Source of the DNA: Rikenella sp.
Lineage (GTDB): Bacteria > Bacteroidota > Bacteroidia > Bacteroidales > Rikenellaceae
Assembly: GCA_029054535.1 (NCBI GenBank)
Contig: JAIDFC010000173.1
Span: 1-16,173 of the forward strand
DNA length: 16,173 nucleotides
Direction of reading: 5' to 3'
Under the pieces are notes generated by a model. The model searched no databases. It was not told the origin of the DNA and was given only the letters and a program-made list of their open reading frames with translations. Positions 1 through 7,160 of the stretch are shown piece after piece; the stretch's first letter is position 1; each line of letters starts with the position of its first letter. The position numbers were made by a program, and so were the translations under genes.

Positions 1-2063
1 GGCCGGTACTGGCTTCCACCCGCCCGGGTCCCGTGGCCGCCGACCTGCCGCGGGGGCGCAGCGGGGCGGGGTTATGGGGTATCTACAGCGCCGGCGTCCT
101 TCGGCTGTTGCCGAAGGCGCCGCCGGTAGGCGGACGACTCGGTGTCGATCTCGCTTTCGGACTCGCCGACAGTGTGTTGGCAGCGCGAGGCCGGCTGACG
201 ATCGACACGCTCCGCTACGAGGGTCGACGAGTGGGCGACATCGGCCTGCAGGTCGCCTACCGTACCGACTCGCTCACCGGACAAACCGGTTCGGCGACGC
301 TGACCGTCGACCGACGCACGGCTCTGACCGCCCAGGGTCGCTACGCGCCGACCGATTCGACATCGGCTCTCCACCTCGCGGCCGACCTGCCGGGCCTGCC
401 GCTGACCCTGGCCAACGCCTTTCTGCCCGAGGGTTCGGGATCGCTGCAAGGATGGCTCCGCGGACACGTCGAAGCCGACGGCATGCTCCGAAAACTACGC
501 CTGGGCGGATCGCTGACCTTCGACAGCACGTCGATCGACGTAGCTGCCGTCAGGACCCGGTTCGGCATCACGGACACGCCGATCGTACTGCAAGAGAGTC
601 GAATGCTTTTCCAGGATTTCGGCCTGATCGCGCCGAATCGCCAACGCCTGACGCTGAACGGCTACCTCGACCTCGGCGACTTCACCCGCATCACAACCGA
701 CCTGCGGGCCAAAGCCACCGATTTCCAACTGGTCGACGTGCCGCGCAACCGGGGTTCGATGGTCTTCGGCCGAGCCAGCGCCGACCTCTCGGCCCGTGTC
801 CGAGGAGCGCTCGACGCGCTGAACATCCGAGGCAACATCGCCCTATTGCCGGAGACCGAAGTTACCTACGTGATGCAGGATTCGCCGATGGGCATCAAAA
901 ACGAATCGCAGACGGTGGTGAATTTCGTGGTCTTCAACGACACGACGACGATCCGCGAGGTCCGTCCTCCGGCCATGTTGCAACTCGGCGGGATCGACAT
1001 GTTGATGGACGTGGCGATCGACCCGCAGGTAGAGGTTTCGGTCTACCTCTCGGAGGACGGACAGAACCGGATCGACCTCCAGGGCGGCGGCCATCTGACC
1101 TACTCGATGAACCGGCTGGGCGACACGCGTTTCGCCGGCCGGTACGAACTCTCGGGCGGCCGGGTGCGGTACAGCCCGCCGGTGATCTCGACCAAAGACT
1201 TCACGATCGTACCGGGAGGCTACGTCGGCTGGACGGGCGACATCGCCGATCCGACTTTTGCGATCCAGGCTTTCGAGACGGTCCGAACGACCGTTACGAT
1301 GGAGGACCAGACGGACCGACAGGTCGAATTCCGGATCGGAATCGACCTGAGCGGCTCGCTGAACGCGTTAGACGTCCGGTTCGACCTCGCGGCTCCCGAG
1401 GACCTGACGCTCCAAAACCAGCTCGCCTCCCTCACCCCCGAACAACGACAAAACCAGGCGATGAGTCTGTTGATCTACAACACCTACTCCGGTCCCGGAA
1501 CGTCGGCCAAGGTGAACACCGGGAACCCGCTCAATTCGTTCATCACCAAAGAGTTGAACCAATGGGCACAGAACAGTCTGCCGGGCGTCGACCTCTCGTT
1601 CGGAATCGACACTTACGACGATCCGACGGCCGGTCCGGAGGGTACGCGAACGGACTACTCCTACAAGCTCTCGAAAAAGTTTTTCGACAATCGAGTCCGG
1701 GTCTCGGTCGGCGGCAAAGTCAGCTCGGGGGCGGAAACGACTCAGAGCGTGGCCGAGAATCTGGTGGGCGACCTCTCGCTGGAGTACCAGCTCACCCGAC
1801 GCGACAACATGTACCTCAAGGCGTTCCGAGAAACCAACTTCGAGAGCATCCTCGAAGGCGAGGTAACGGAAACCGGGGTCGGGTTCGGGGTACGGAAAAG
1901 GGTGCAGAATCTGGGCAAGCTGTTTCGACTGACCCCGGAGAAACGCGAGGCGAAAGAGGAACGGCGATCGGCCCGTCAGGAAAAACGGATCGAAAAACGG
2001 CAGCAACGACACGCGGAACGCGAAGCTGCGCTTCAGAATTTCATGGACCACGAAGAAGATTAG
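1..2063 (+). CDS. tamB: TamB, translocation and assembly module inner-membrane component (5' end missing)
   Basis: The reading frame is open to the left edge (first full codon at 3), so this is the C-terminal roughly 690 residues of a protein that is usually about 1,400-1,700 residues in Bacteroidota. TamB spans the periplasm and works with a BamA-family barrel to place proteins or lipids in the outer membrane. The sequence has long runs of alternating beta-strand character typical of AsmA/TamB hydrophobic grooves. From about 1000 to 1900 it matches the conserved TamB C-terminal domain (DUF490), including a segment with NPLNSFITKELNQWA at about 1522-1566 and a GVDLSFGID strand. After the domain comes a highly charged tail (about 1930-2060) rich in Lys, Arg and Glu, probably helical. 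tamL follows 73 bp downstream with no visible terminator, so the two form an operon. The true start lies outside the window. Confidence 0.9.
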   Translation, partial: PVLASTRPGPVAADLPRGRSGAGLWGIYSAGVLRLLPKAPPVGGRLGVDLAFGLADSVLAARGRLTIDTLRYEGRRVGDIGLQVAYRTDSLTGQTGSATLTVDRRTALTAQGRYAPTDSTSALHLAADLPGLPLTLANAFLPEGSGSLQGWLRGHVEADGMLRKLRLGGSLTFDSTSIDVAAVRTRFGITDTPIVLQESRMLFQDFGLIAPNRQRLTLNGYLDLGDFTRITTDLRAKATDFQLVDVPRNRGSMVFGRASADLSARVRGALDALNIRGNIALLPETEVTYVMQDSPMGIKNESQTVVNFVVFNDTTTIREVRPPAMLQLGGIDMLMDVAIDPQVEVSVYLSEDGQNRIDLQGGGHLTYSMNRLGDTRFAGRYELSGGRVRYSPPVISTKDFTIVPGGYVGWTGDIADPTFAIQAFETVRTTVTMEDQTDRQVEFRIGIDLSGSLNALDVRFDLAAPEDLTLQNQLASLTPEQRQNQAMSLLIYNTYSGPGTSAKVNTGNPLNSFITKELNQWAQNSLPGVDLSFGIDTYDDPTAGPEGTRTDYSYKLSKKFFDNRVRVSVGGKVSSGAETTQSVAENLVGDLSLEYQLTRRDNMYLKAFRETNFESILEGEVTETGVGFGVRKRVQNLGKLFRLTPEKREAKEERRSARQEKRIEKRQQRHAEREAALQNFMDHEED

Positions 2064-2136
2064 AACAGGCGGCGGACGACTCGGGGCAGACATGGCCTGA
2101 CCGACGCGCCGAGCGGCCACCAAACCGACACCGATC

Positions 2137-4485
2137 ATGAAACCCAATGGACCCCATATCCACCCTCGGCTGCTGGTCGTGCTGACCGTCGTCGGGCTCT
2201 TAGGCGCCCTGTTAGGCTCCTGCTCGACCACCCGTCGTCTGGCCCAGGGCGAAGTACTCTACACCGGCGTTCGGAAGATGACCTTCGCCTCGGCCGTCGA
2301 TACGATGCGTATCCCGGGCGAGGTCGTCTCCGCCGCCCAGAAACCGCTGAACGTCGCACCGAACAACGCCCTGTGGTCGCCCTACTGGCGAACCGGAATC
2401 CCCGTCGGCCTCTGGGCCTGGAACTACCTCTACACCCCGAAAGAGAAAGGATTCAAATACTGGTTCTACAAACGACTGGCCAAGCAACCCGTCCTGATCT
2501 CGAAAGTACGCCCCGACATGCGCGTCCGGGTGGCCGAACAGGTGCTCGAGAACCACGGTTATTTCGGCGTCCGGGGCGAGTACGAGCAGCATCCCAACCG
2601 ACACAAACCCGACCGGAAAGCCAAAGTCAGTTACCGCTTCACCCTCCCCGCGCCCCACACCTACGACACGATCGAGTACCTGAGCGCGCCGGGAGCGATC
2701 GGCCGGCTGATCGACAGCCTCCGGACCGGAACCCTGCTGCACACGGGCGACGTCTACAACCTCGACACGCTCGTAGCCGAACGCGCCCGCATCGCCACCG
2801 CTCTGCGGAGCGCCGGTTACTATTACTTCCGGCCGGAGTACATCGCCTACGACGCCGACACGACTCTGGCCGCCTATCGGGTTTCGCTGCGGATGCGCCT
2901 GGCCGAAGGGATCCCCCCCGCCGCCCTGCGTCCCTATCGCGTGGGGAGCGTCCGGGTCAGCCTGCGCAACCCCGTCGCCGGACCGACCGATACGATGAAC
3001 CTGGGGCCGGTGAGAGTACGCTACCAACAGCCGCTCAAGATCCGCCCGCGGATCCTCAGCCAGGCGATCGCTCTGACCCCCGGTCAACTCTTCAACGTCG
3101 AGGCGCAGAACACCACCCAAACGAACCTCGACAAACTGGGCGTCTTCAACTCGGTGAGCCTCAGCGTGCCGCCGCTCGACTCGCTGAGCACCGCCTCCGG
3201 CGACTCGCTGAACGTACGGATCTCCGCCGCGTTCGACAAACCGATCCAAGCCGACTTCGAGGCCGACCTGACCTCCAAATCGAACAGCTATTTAGGGCCG
3301 GGTCTCTCGTTCGGCCTGCGGCACAACAACATTTTCAAAGGAGGCGAGGTGCTGGCCCTGAACCTGACCGCTTCCTACGAGTGGCAGACCGGCAACCGAA
3401 ACCAGTACGAAAGCCGTCCGTCGGCCGTCAACTCCTACGAACTGGGGCTGAACACCACGCTGAGCATCCCTCGCCTCCTGGTCCCCGGATTCCGCGACCG
3501 TCCGACGGCCTATCCAGGTCGGACGACCTTCAAACTCGGCGCCGACCTAATGAACCGGCCGAAATACTTCCGGATGCTGTCGCTGAACCTTTCGGCCGGC
3601 TACGATTTCCGGACCTCGGCCTACAGTTCGCACAACCTGACGATTTTCCGGCTGACCTACAACCGGCTGCTGCACACCTCGCACGCCTTCGACTCGACGA
3701 TGGCCCAGAACCCGGCCGTCGCGCTCAGCTTCAGCGACCAGTTCATCCCATCGACGAGCTACACCTACACATTCGACAAGAACTTCGGCCGGCGACAACG
3801 CGACCGGTTGGTCTTCCAGGCCTCGCTGACCGAAGCCGGGAATCTGTTGGCCGGCCTCTACGAGGCGTTCGGCTCGCACGGCACCAAGCGACTCTTCGGC
3901 AGCCCCTTCTCGCAGTTCGTCAAGGGGACCCTCGAGGCCAAGTGGTTCCACCGGATCGGACAACACAACGTCCTGGCCTCCCGGTTACTGGTCGGCGCGG
4001 GCTATGCCTATGGCAACTCTCGGGTGCTGCCCTACAGCGAACAGTTCTACATCGGCGGGGCCAACAGCATCCGCGCCTTCACGGTCCGTTCGCTCGGGCC
4101 GGGGAGCTATCGACCACCGGCCGATCGGATCAACGGATACTGGGACCAGACGGGGGATTTCAAACTCGAAGCCAACATCGAGTTCCGGTTCCGGATGTTG
4201 GGCAACCTGGGCGGAGCGGTGTTCGTCGACGCGGGCAACATCTGGTTGCTGAAGAACGACCCGCAACGTCCGGGCGGCGTACTGCGGGCCAAGGGGTTCT
4301 GGAACCAGATCGCGCTCGGCACGGGGGTCGGTCTGCGCTACGACATCAGCGTGCTGGTGTTGCGACTCGACATGGGGATCGGGATCCACACGCCGTACGC
4401 CAACCCGAACAAGCCGGGCTACTACAACATCCAGAATTTCAAAGACGGCCTGGGAATCCACCTGGCGATCGGCTATCCGTTCTGA
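2137..4485 (+). CDS. tamL: TamL, lipid-anchored TamA/BamA-family outer-membrane barrel
   Basis: This 782-residue protein belongs to the BamA/TamA (surface antigen D15, Omp85) superfamily. It starts with a type II signal peptide: a hydrophobic stretch at residues 12-27 and lipobox LGSC, with Cys29 as lipidated residue. Lipidation distinguishes Bacteroidota TamL from proteobacterial TamA. Residues of about 30-360 form POTRA-like periplasmic repeats, for example PGQLFNVEAQNTTQTNLDKL near 315-334, and about 370-782 form the beta-barrel. The barrel-lumen motif of the family (VRGF in BamA) appears as IRAF at 645-648 within GGANSIRAF. The chain ends in Phe (GIHLAIGYPF), a good BAM recognition signal. 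No acidic lipoprotein export signal follows Cys29 (STTRRLAQ), consistent with the lipid facing the periplasm. It is the expected partner of the upstream TamB. An ordinary BamA is less likely because of the lipobox and the tamB linkage. Confidence 0.92.
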   Translation: MKPNGPHIHPRLLVVLTVVGLLGALLGSCSTTRRLAQGEVLYTGVRKMTFASAVDTMRIPGEVVSAAQKPLNVAPNNALWSPYWRTGIPVGLWAWNYLYTPKEKGFKYWFYKRLAKQPVLISKVRPDMRVRVAEQVLENHGYFGVRGEYEQHPNRHKPDRKAKVSYRFTLPAPHTYDTIEYLSAPGAIGRLIDSLRTGTLLHTGDVYNLDTLVAERARIATALRSAGYYYFRPEYIAYDADTTLAAYRVSLRMRLAEGIPPAALRPYRVGSVRVSLRNPVAGPTDTMNLGPVRVRYQQPLKIRPRILSQAIALTPGQLFNVEAQNTTQTNLDKLGVFNSVSLSVPPLDSLSTASGDSLNVRISAAFDKPIQADFEADLTSKSNSYLGPGLSFGLRHNNIFKGGEVLALNLTASYEWQTGNRNQYESRPSAVNSYELGLNTTLSIPRLLVPGFRDRPTAYPGRTTFKLGADLMNRPKYFRMLSLNLSAGYDFRTSAYSSHNLTIFRLTYNRLLHTSHAFDSTMAQNPAVALSFSDQFIPSTSYTYTFDKNFGRRQRDRLVFQASLTEAGNLLAGLYEAFGSHGTKRLFGSPFSQFVKGTLEAKWFHRIGQHNVLASRLLVGAGYAYGNSRVLPYSEQFYIGGANSIRAFTVRSLGPGSYRPPADRINGYWDQTGDFKLEANIEFRFRMLGNLGGAVFVDAGNIWLLKNDPQRPGGVLRAKGFWNQIALGTGVGLRYDISVLVLRLDMGIGIHTPYANPNKPGYYNIQNFKDGLGIHLAIGYPF

Positions 4486-4529
4486 CGACCACCGGGCCAC
4501 TCCCATGCCGGGGTCTTTTGCCGAACCTG

Positions 4530-4597
4530 AAAAAAGGAGTCGGACTTCTCCGCACTATCTCGCCATGGGATAGCATCGGAAAGTCCGACTCTTGTTT
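4530..4597. terminator. Bidirectional hairpin terminator between tamL and rpmE2
   Basis: Perfect 11-bp outer arms (GAGTCGGACTT at 4537-4547 and its complement at 4581-4591) enclose further pairing: TCCG with CGGA, and CTATC with GATAG. Six A residues (4530-4535) precede the left arm, giving a six-U tract after the hairpin for minus-strand rpmE2 transcripts. On the plus strand the hairpin is followed by TTGTTT, a weaker U tract that could stop tamL transcripts. The position between two convergent genes fits this double role. Confidence 0.8.
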
Positions 4598-4678
4598 GAA
4601 ATTTCGTTGCGGAGCGTATACCCGGTCCGAGAACCGAACCTTCCACCCTCCTCAACCGGAGTAAAACAGCAGCGATCT

Positions 4679-4948
4679 TTACTTGCCGCTATTCCGCTTA
4701 TCGTAATGTTTCTGATACCGGCTCATGAACTTATCGACACGTCCAGCGGTATCCACCAGCGTCTGCTTCCCGGTATAGAACGGGTGCGACGCGCTGGAGA
4801 TTTCCATCTTGTAGACGGGATAGGTTTCGCCGTCGATTTCGATCGTCTCTTTGGTATTGACGGCGGACCGGCACAAAAAGACCTGGTCGTTGGACATATC
4901 CTTGAACGCCACGACGCGGTAACCTTCGGGATGAATTCCTTCTTTCAT
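4679..4948 (-). CDS. rpmE2: 50S ribosomal protein L31, type B (zinc-free form)
   Basis: An 89-residue protein beginning MKEGIHPEGYRVVAFKDMSN, the standard opening of bacterial L31 type B. Other family signatures are DQVFLCRS (residues 21-28) and SSASHPFYTGKQ (51-62). L31 sits on the large subunit and bridges to the small subunit. The type B form lacks the CxxC zinc ligands; only one Cys is present here. The frame is open further upstream, but ATG at 4946-4948 gives the normal family length and lies downstream of a very good promoter at 4998-5028. The leader before the ATG is A-rich on the coding strand with no Shine-Dalgarno sequence, as usual in this phylum. The gene is single, convergent with tamL and divergent from mqnD. 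Confidence 0.96.
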   Translation of the reverse strand: MKEGIHPEGYRVVAFKDMSNDQVFLCRSAVNTKETIEIDGETYPVYKMEISSASHPFYTGKQTLVDTAGRVDKFMSRYQKHYDKRNSGK

Positions 4949-4997
4949 TTTTTGTGCGTTGTTGTTAAACGTTAGTTTGTGTGTGCAAAAGCGAGGA

Positions 4998-5028
4998 CAA
5001 AGATAGGTCGAATTTTCCGAACGGCAAA
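4998..5028 (-). promoter_or_regulatory. Bacteroidota-type promoter of rpmE2
   Basis: On the minus strand, TTTG (complement of 5025-5028) is followed after exactly 19 nt by TATCTTTG (complement of 4998-5005). This matches the Bacteroides -33 (TTTG) and -7 (TAnnTTTG) consensus with the known 19-21 nt spacing. Transcription would start around 4990, leaving a leader of about 40 nt before the rpmE2 ATG at 4948. Confidence 0.75.
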
Positions 5029-5060
5029 ATATTCGGCCTCCGATTTTCGGCGGATTGTCG

Positions 5061-5068
5061 TATCTTCG
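5061..5068 (+). promoter_or_regulatory. Possible -7 box for mqnD
   Basis: TATCTTCG differs from TAnnTTTG at one position and ends 28 bp before the ATG of mqnD. No TTTG is found 19-21 nt upstream, so support is weak. If real, it rules out the upstream TTG (5055) as the translation start. Confidence 0.3.
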
Positions 5069-5096
5069 TCCGAACGATTTTTCGATTTTTCCGTCT

Positions 5097-5891
5097 ATGA
5101 GACTGCACATATCGCCCTGTCCGAACGACACGTTTACGTTCCACGCCCTGATCCACGGCCTGGTGGATACCGAAGGGTTGCGGTTCGAGCCGGTGTTCGA
5201 CGACATCGACGCCTTGAACTGCGCGGCGATCGACCGGCCCGACGAAGAGGAGATCGTCAAGATCAGTTATGCGGCGTTGCCCGAAGCGATCGGCTCGTTC
5301 CGGCTGCTGGAGAGCGGCAGCGCGCTGGGGTTCGGCAACGGGCCGCTGCTGGTGAGCAAACGGAAGATCTACCCCGACGAGTTGCACGACGCGCGGATCG
5401 GGATTCCCGGTCTGAGAACCACAGCCAACCGGCTGCTGTCGATCCTCTACCCGACCGCGCAGCGGCGACAAGTCTACCTCTTTTCGGAGATCGCGCCGGC
5501 CGTGGCCGACGACAAACTGGACGCCGGAGTCTTGATTCATGAAGGCAGATTCACCTACGCGGCGCAAGGCCTGCGATTGGTGGCCGATCTCGGACAGGAG
5601 TGGGAAAGGCGGACCGGACTCCCGATTCCGCTGGGCGGAATCGTGCTGAACCGCCGGTTTTCGGTCGAGACGGCCGAGCAGATCGGCCGCATCGTCCGCC
5701 GCAGCATCGAATACGCACAGGCGCACCCGGTGGCATCGGCAGCCTACGTCAAGGCCCACGCGCAGGAGCTGGACGACGAAGTGCGCCGGAAACACATCTC
5801 GTATTTCGTGAACGACTATTCGTTGTCGCTCGGCGAGAAAGGTCGACGGGCCGTATCGCAGCTCACCGAACTTCCCGTCGAAGCGTTATAA
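5097..5891 (+). CDS. mqnD: 1,4-dihydroxy-6-naphthoate synthase (MqnD, futalosine pathway)
   Basis: MqnD converts cyclic de-hypoxanthine futalosine to 1,4-dihydroxy-6-naphthoate, a late step in the futalosine route to menaquinone. The 264-residue protein begins MRLHISPCPNDTFTFHAL; SPCPNDTF is the family signature. PGLRTTANRLL (residues 104-114) fits the second substrate-binding loop. VLIHEGRFTY (145-154) carries His148, matching the catalytic His145 known in the Thermus enzyme. The fold is a periplasmic-binding-protein-like two-lobe structure, but there is no signal peptide, fitting a cytosolic enzyme. ATG 5097 is preferred over TTG 5055 because it places the conserved motif at the N-terminus as in homologues. 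No other mqn gene is in the window. The stop codon lies in a TTATAA shared with convergent folP. Confidence 0.93.
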   Translation: MRLHISPCPNDTFTFHALIHGLVDTEGLRFEPVFDDIDALNCAAIDRPDEEEIVKISYAALPEAIGSFRLLESGSALGFGNGPLLVSKRKIYPDELHDARIGIPGLRTTANRLLSILYPTAQRRQVYLFSEIAPAVADDKLDAGVLIHEGRFTYAAQGLRLVADLGQEWERRTGLPIPLGGIVLNRRFSVETAEQIGRIVRRSIEYAQAHPVASAAYVKAHAQELDDEVRRKHISYFVNDYSLSLGEKGRRAVSQLTELPVEAL

Positions 5892-6752
5892 TCCCCTTTT
5901 TTGCTGGGCGCGATAGGCCCGGAAGAGGCGCACCGTCTCGACCGCCTCGCGCACGTCGTGGACTCGCAGGATCGTCGCCCCGCGCCGCAGCGCCTCCCAG
6001 TTCAACACCGAGGTCCCGTTCAAGGCCTCTTCCGGCGAAGTGCCGAGCGTCCGCCATATCAGACTCTTTCGCGACAATCCCGCCAGGATCGGCACCCCGA
6101 ACACCGCCAACTCGTCCAGCCGTCCCAACAGCTCGAAATTCTGTGCCGGCGTCTTGGCGAATCCGAACCCGGGGTCGAGTATCCAATCTTTGATTCCGGC
6201 CTCCCGTATCTCTGCGGTTTTCCGCACGAAATAGCGCACCACCTCTCCCGATACTCCGCCCGTCTCGACCGGATAATCCGTCAGCGAGATCATCGTCTGC
6301 GGCGTCCCGCGCATGTGCATGGCGATGTACGGCAGCTCCAACCGACCGACGGTTCGAATCATGGCCGAATCCAACTCTCCGGCCGAAATATCGTTCACCA
6401 CGAACGCCCCGAACCGCTCGTAGAGCCGCTCCACCACTCCGGCCCGAAAGGTGTCGACCGAGACAGGAAACGCCTCTCCGGCCACCTCCCGCACGCGTCG
6501 AAACCCGTTTTCGAGCCGCCGCAGCTCCTCTTCCTCCGAGATATCCTCAGCCCCCGGCCGCGACGAATACCCTCCCAGGTCGATCATCCCGGCCCCGTCG
6601 CCGACAGCTCTCTCGGTGGCCTCCGCAATCTCCGCGTCGCTCTGCCGCCGACTCCCCTCGAAAAACGAATCGGGCGTTACGTTCACGATCCCCATCACCT
6701 GCTCACACCCCGAGCCGACGGCCCACAACCGGCCTCCGATATTAATCTCCAT
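5886..6752 (-). CDS. folP: Dihydropteroate synthase (FolP)
   Basis: FolP condenses 6-hydroxymethyl-7,8-dihydropterin diphosphate with p-aminobenzoate to give dihydropteroate in folate synthesis; it is the sulfonamide target. The 288-residue protein shows the family motifs in order: MGIVNVTPDSF (20-30), DLGGYSSRPGA (58-68), VSVDTF (97-102), NDISAG (120-125), MHMRGTPQTM (145-154), DPGFGFAKT (193-201), GLSRKS (225-230) and RVHDV (263-267). The second loop has GGYSSRPG rather than the more familiar GGESTRPG; from memory this is a common Bacteroidota variant, not a resistance change. The length is normal for a single-domain TIM-barrel enzyme. The gene stands alone and is convergent with mqnD, overlapping it by 6 bp. 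No confident promoter was found upstream, where a repeat-rich spacer lies. Confidence 0.96.
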   Translation of the reverse strand: MEINIGGRLWAVGSGCEQVMGIVNVTPDSFFEGSRRQSDAEIAEATERAVGDGAGMIDLGGYSSRPGAEDISEEEELRRLENGFRRVREVAGEAFPVSVDTFRAGVVERLYERFGAFVVNDISAGELDSAMIRTVGRLELPYIAMHMRGTPQTMISLTDYPVETGGVSGEVVRYFVRKTAEIREAGIKDWILDPGFGFAKTPAQNFELLGRLDELAVFGVPILAGLSRKSLIWRTLGTSPEEALNGTSVLNWEALRRGATILRVHDVREAVETVRLFRAYRAQQKRGL

Positions 6753-6790
6753 AACTTTATTTACTCCGTTTTCTTCGCACTACGTCGGTA

Positions 6791-6819
6791 TAATGTGTAA
6801 AACATTCTTTGGCGACGGG
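6791..6819 (+). repeat. Outlying copy of the TAAT...TTCTTTGG repeat
   Basis: TAAT, then AAAACATTCTTTGG, then a G/C-rich GACGGG end. It shares AACATTCTTTGG with the copy at 14031-14062. It lies about 40 bp upstream of the folP start, so it sits in or near the folP promoter region. Confidence 0.45.
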
Positions 6820-6828
6820 AGGGTACTG

Positions 6829-6850
6829 TACCTTTTCTGAAGAAAAGGTA
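6829..6850. repeat. Palindrome, 10-bp perfect arms
   Basis: TACCTTTTCT (6829-6838) and its exact complement AGAAAAGGTA (6841-6850) are separated by GA. Flanking GGG (6821-6823) and CCC (6851-6853) could extend the pairing. There is no U tract on either side. Confidence 0.7.
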
Positions 6851-6921
6851 CCCAAAAGACTTCCGCGGATGCTTACGCATCCTAACTCTATCTTTGAGCA
6901 GTATCTGACAGACCTTGTTTA

Positions 6922-6991
6922 CTTGGGCCGGGAGGAATGACGCGCTTTGAAGCGAGCAAAAATCCTTAGCGCGTCATTCCCCCAGCCCAAG
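6922..6991. repeat. 70-bp inverted repeat, possible small RNA or mobile-element remnant
   Basis: Outer arms CTTGGGC (6922-6928) and GCCCAAG (6985-6991), then GGG with CCC, then perfect 13-bp arms GGAATGACGCGCT (6934-6946) and AGCGCGTCATTCC (6968-6980). The loop is 21 nt. A consensus -7 box, TATCTTTG, lies at 6889-6896 on the plus strand about 25 bp before the left arm, and ATTTTTC follows about 8 nt after the right arm. Structure is directly visible; transcription is a guess. Confidence 0.7.
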
Positions 6992-7029
6992 AAGAAGATT
7001 TTTCAAACACGGTACAGAGACCGAAGTTT

Positions 7030-7046
7030 AAAGTGCGAAGCACTTT
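7030..7046. repeat. Small hairpin with GAA loop
   Basis: AAAGTGC-GAA-GCACTTT, a perfect 7-bp stem. GCGAAGC is a sequence known to form a very stable DNA mini-hairpin. It belongs to the same structural class as the hairpins at 13.6-14.6 kb. Confidence 0.65.
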
Positions 7047-7060
7047 CGAAAGTTTTTTTG

Positions 7061-7084
7061 GTTCTTTTTGTTCACAAAAAGAAC
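7061..7084. repeat. Hairpin GTTCTTTTTG-TTCA-CAAAAAGAAC
   Basis: Perfect 10-bp arms around a TTCA loop, preceded by seven T residues on the plus strand. A related but imperfect element lies at 10169-10194. It does not have the hairpin-then-U-tract order of a Rho-independent terminator on either strand, so I list it as a dispersed repeat. Confidence 0.6.
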
Positions 7085-7160
7085 AGTTCTATCCGGTTCT
7101 CCAAGGATCGGTTTGCAAATTGCCGAAGCAGCGAGAGGGAAAGCGTAGGTAAAACGGGAT

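Larger units (their letters stand above)
6753..7160. other. Repeat-rich spacer between the DUF4831 gene and folP
   Basis: No credible gene in these 408 bp. It holds, in order: a degenerate repeat related to the 13.8-14.1 kb cluster (6791-6819), a 10-bp stem palindrome (6829-6850), a 6-bp stem hairpin GGATGC-TTAC-GCATCC (6867-6882), a plus-strand TATCTTTG (6889-6896), a large inverted repeat (6922-6991), a 7-bp stem with GAA loop (7030-7046) and a 10-bp stem hairpin (7061-7084). No clear U-tract terminator for the DUF4831 transcript was seen. Confidence 0.7.

Noticed and set aside
74..2140. A 688-codon plus-strand open frame over tamB
   Set aside because: It is a frame shadow: Arg/Pro-rich product without any motif, while the other frame encodes a clear TamB domain. 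GC-rich codon use keeps the frame open.
4949..5260. N-terminal extension of the L31 gene up to 5260
   Set aside because: The extra residues overlap the promoter and mqnD and have no similarity; ATG 4946-4948 gives the normal L31 type B protein.
6350..6365. tRNA T-loop-like GGTTCGAATC
   Set aside because: It lies inside the folP coding sequence with no acceptor or anticodon arms around it; no tRNA was found in the window.
5997..6600. Altered second loop of FolP (GGYSSRPG) as a sulfonamide-resistance change
   Set aside because: This appears to be a normal lineage variant; there is no insertion or mobile context of the sul genes.
6922..6991. Terminator for the DUF4831 gene or folP
   Set aside because: It is more than 160 bp past the DUF4831 stop and has no U tract on the minus strand; for folP it lies upstream, not downstream.
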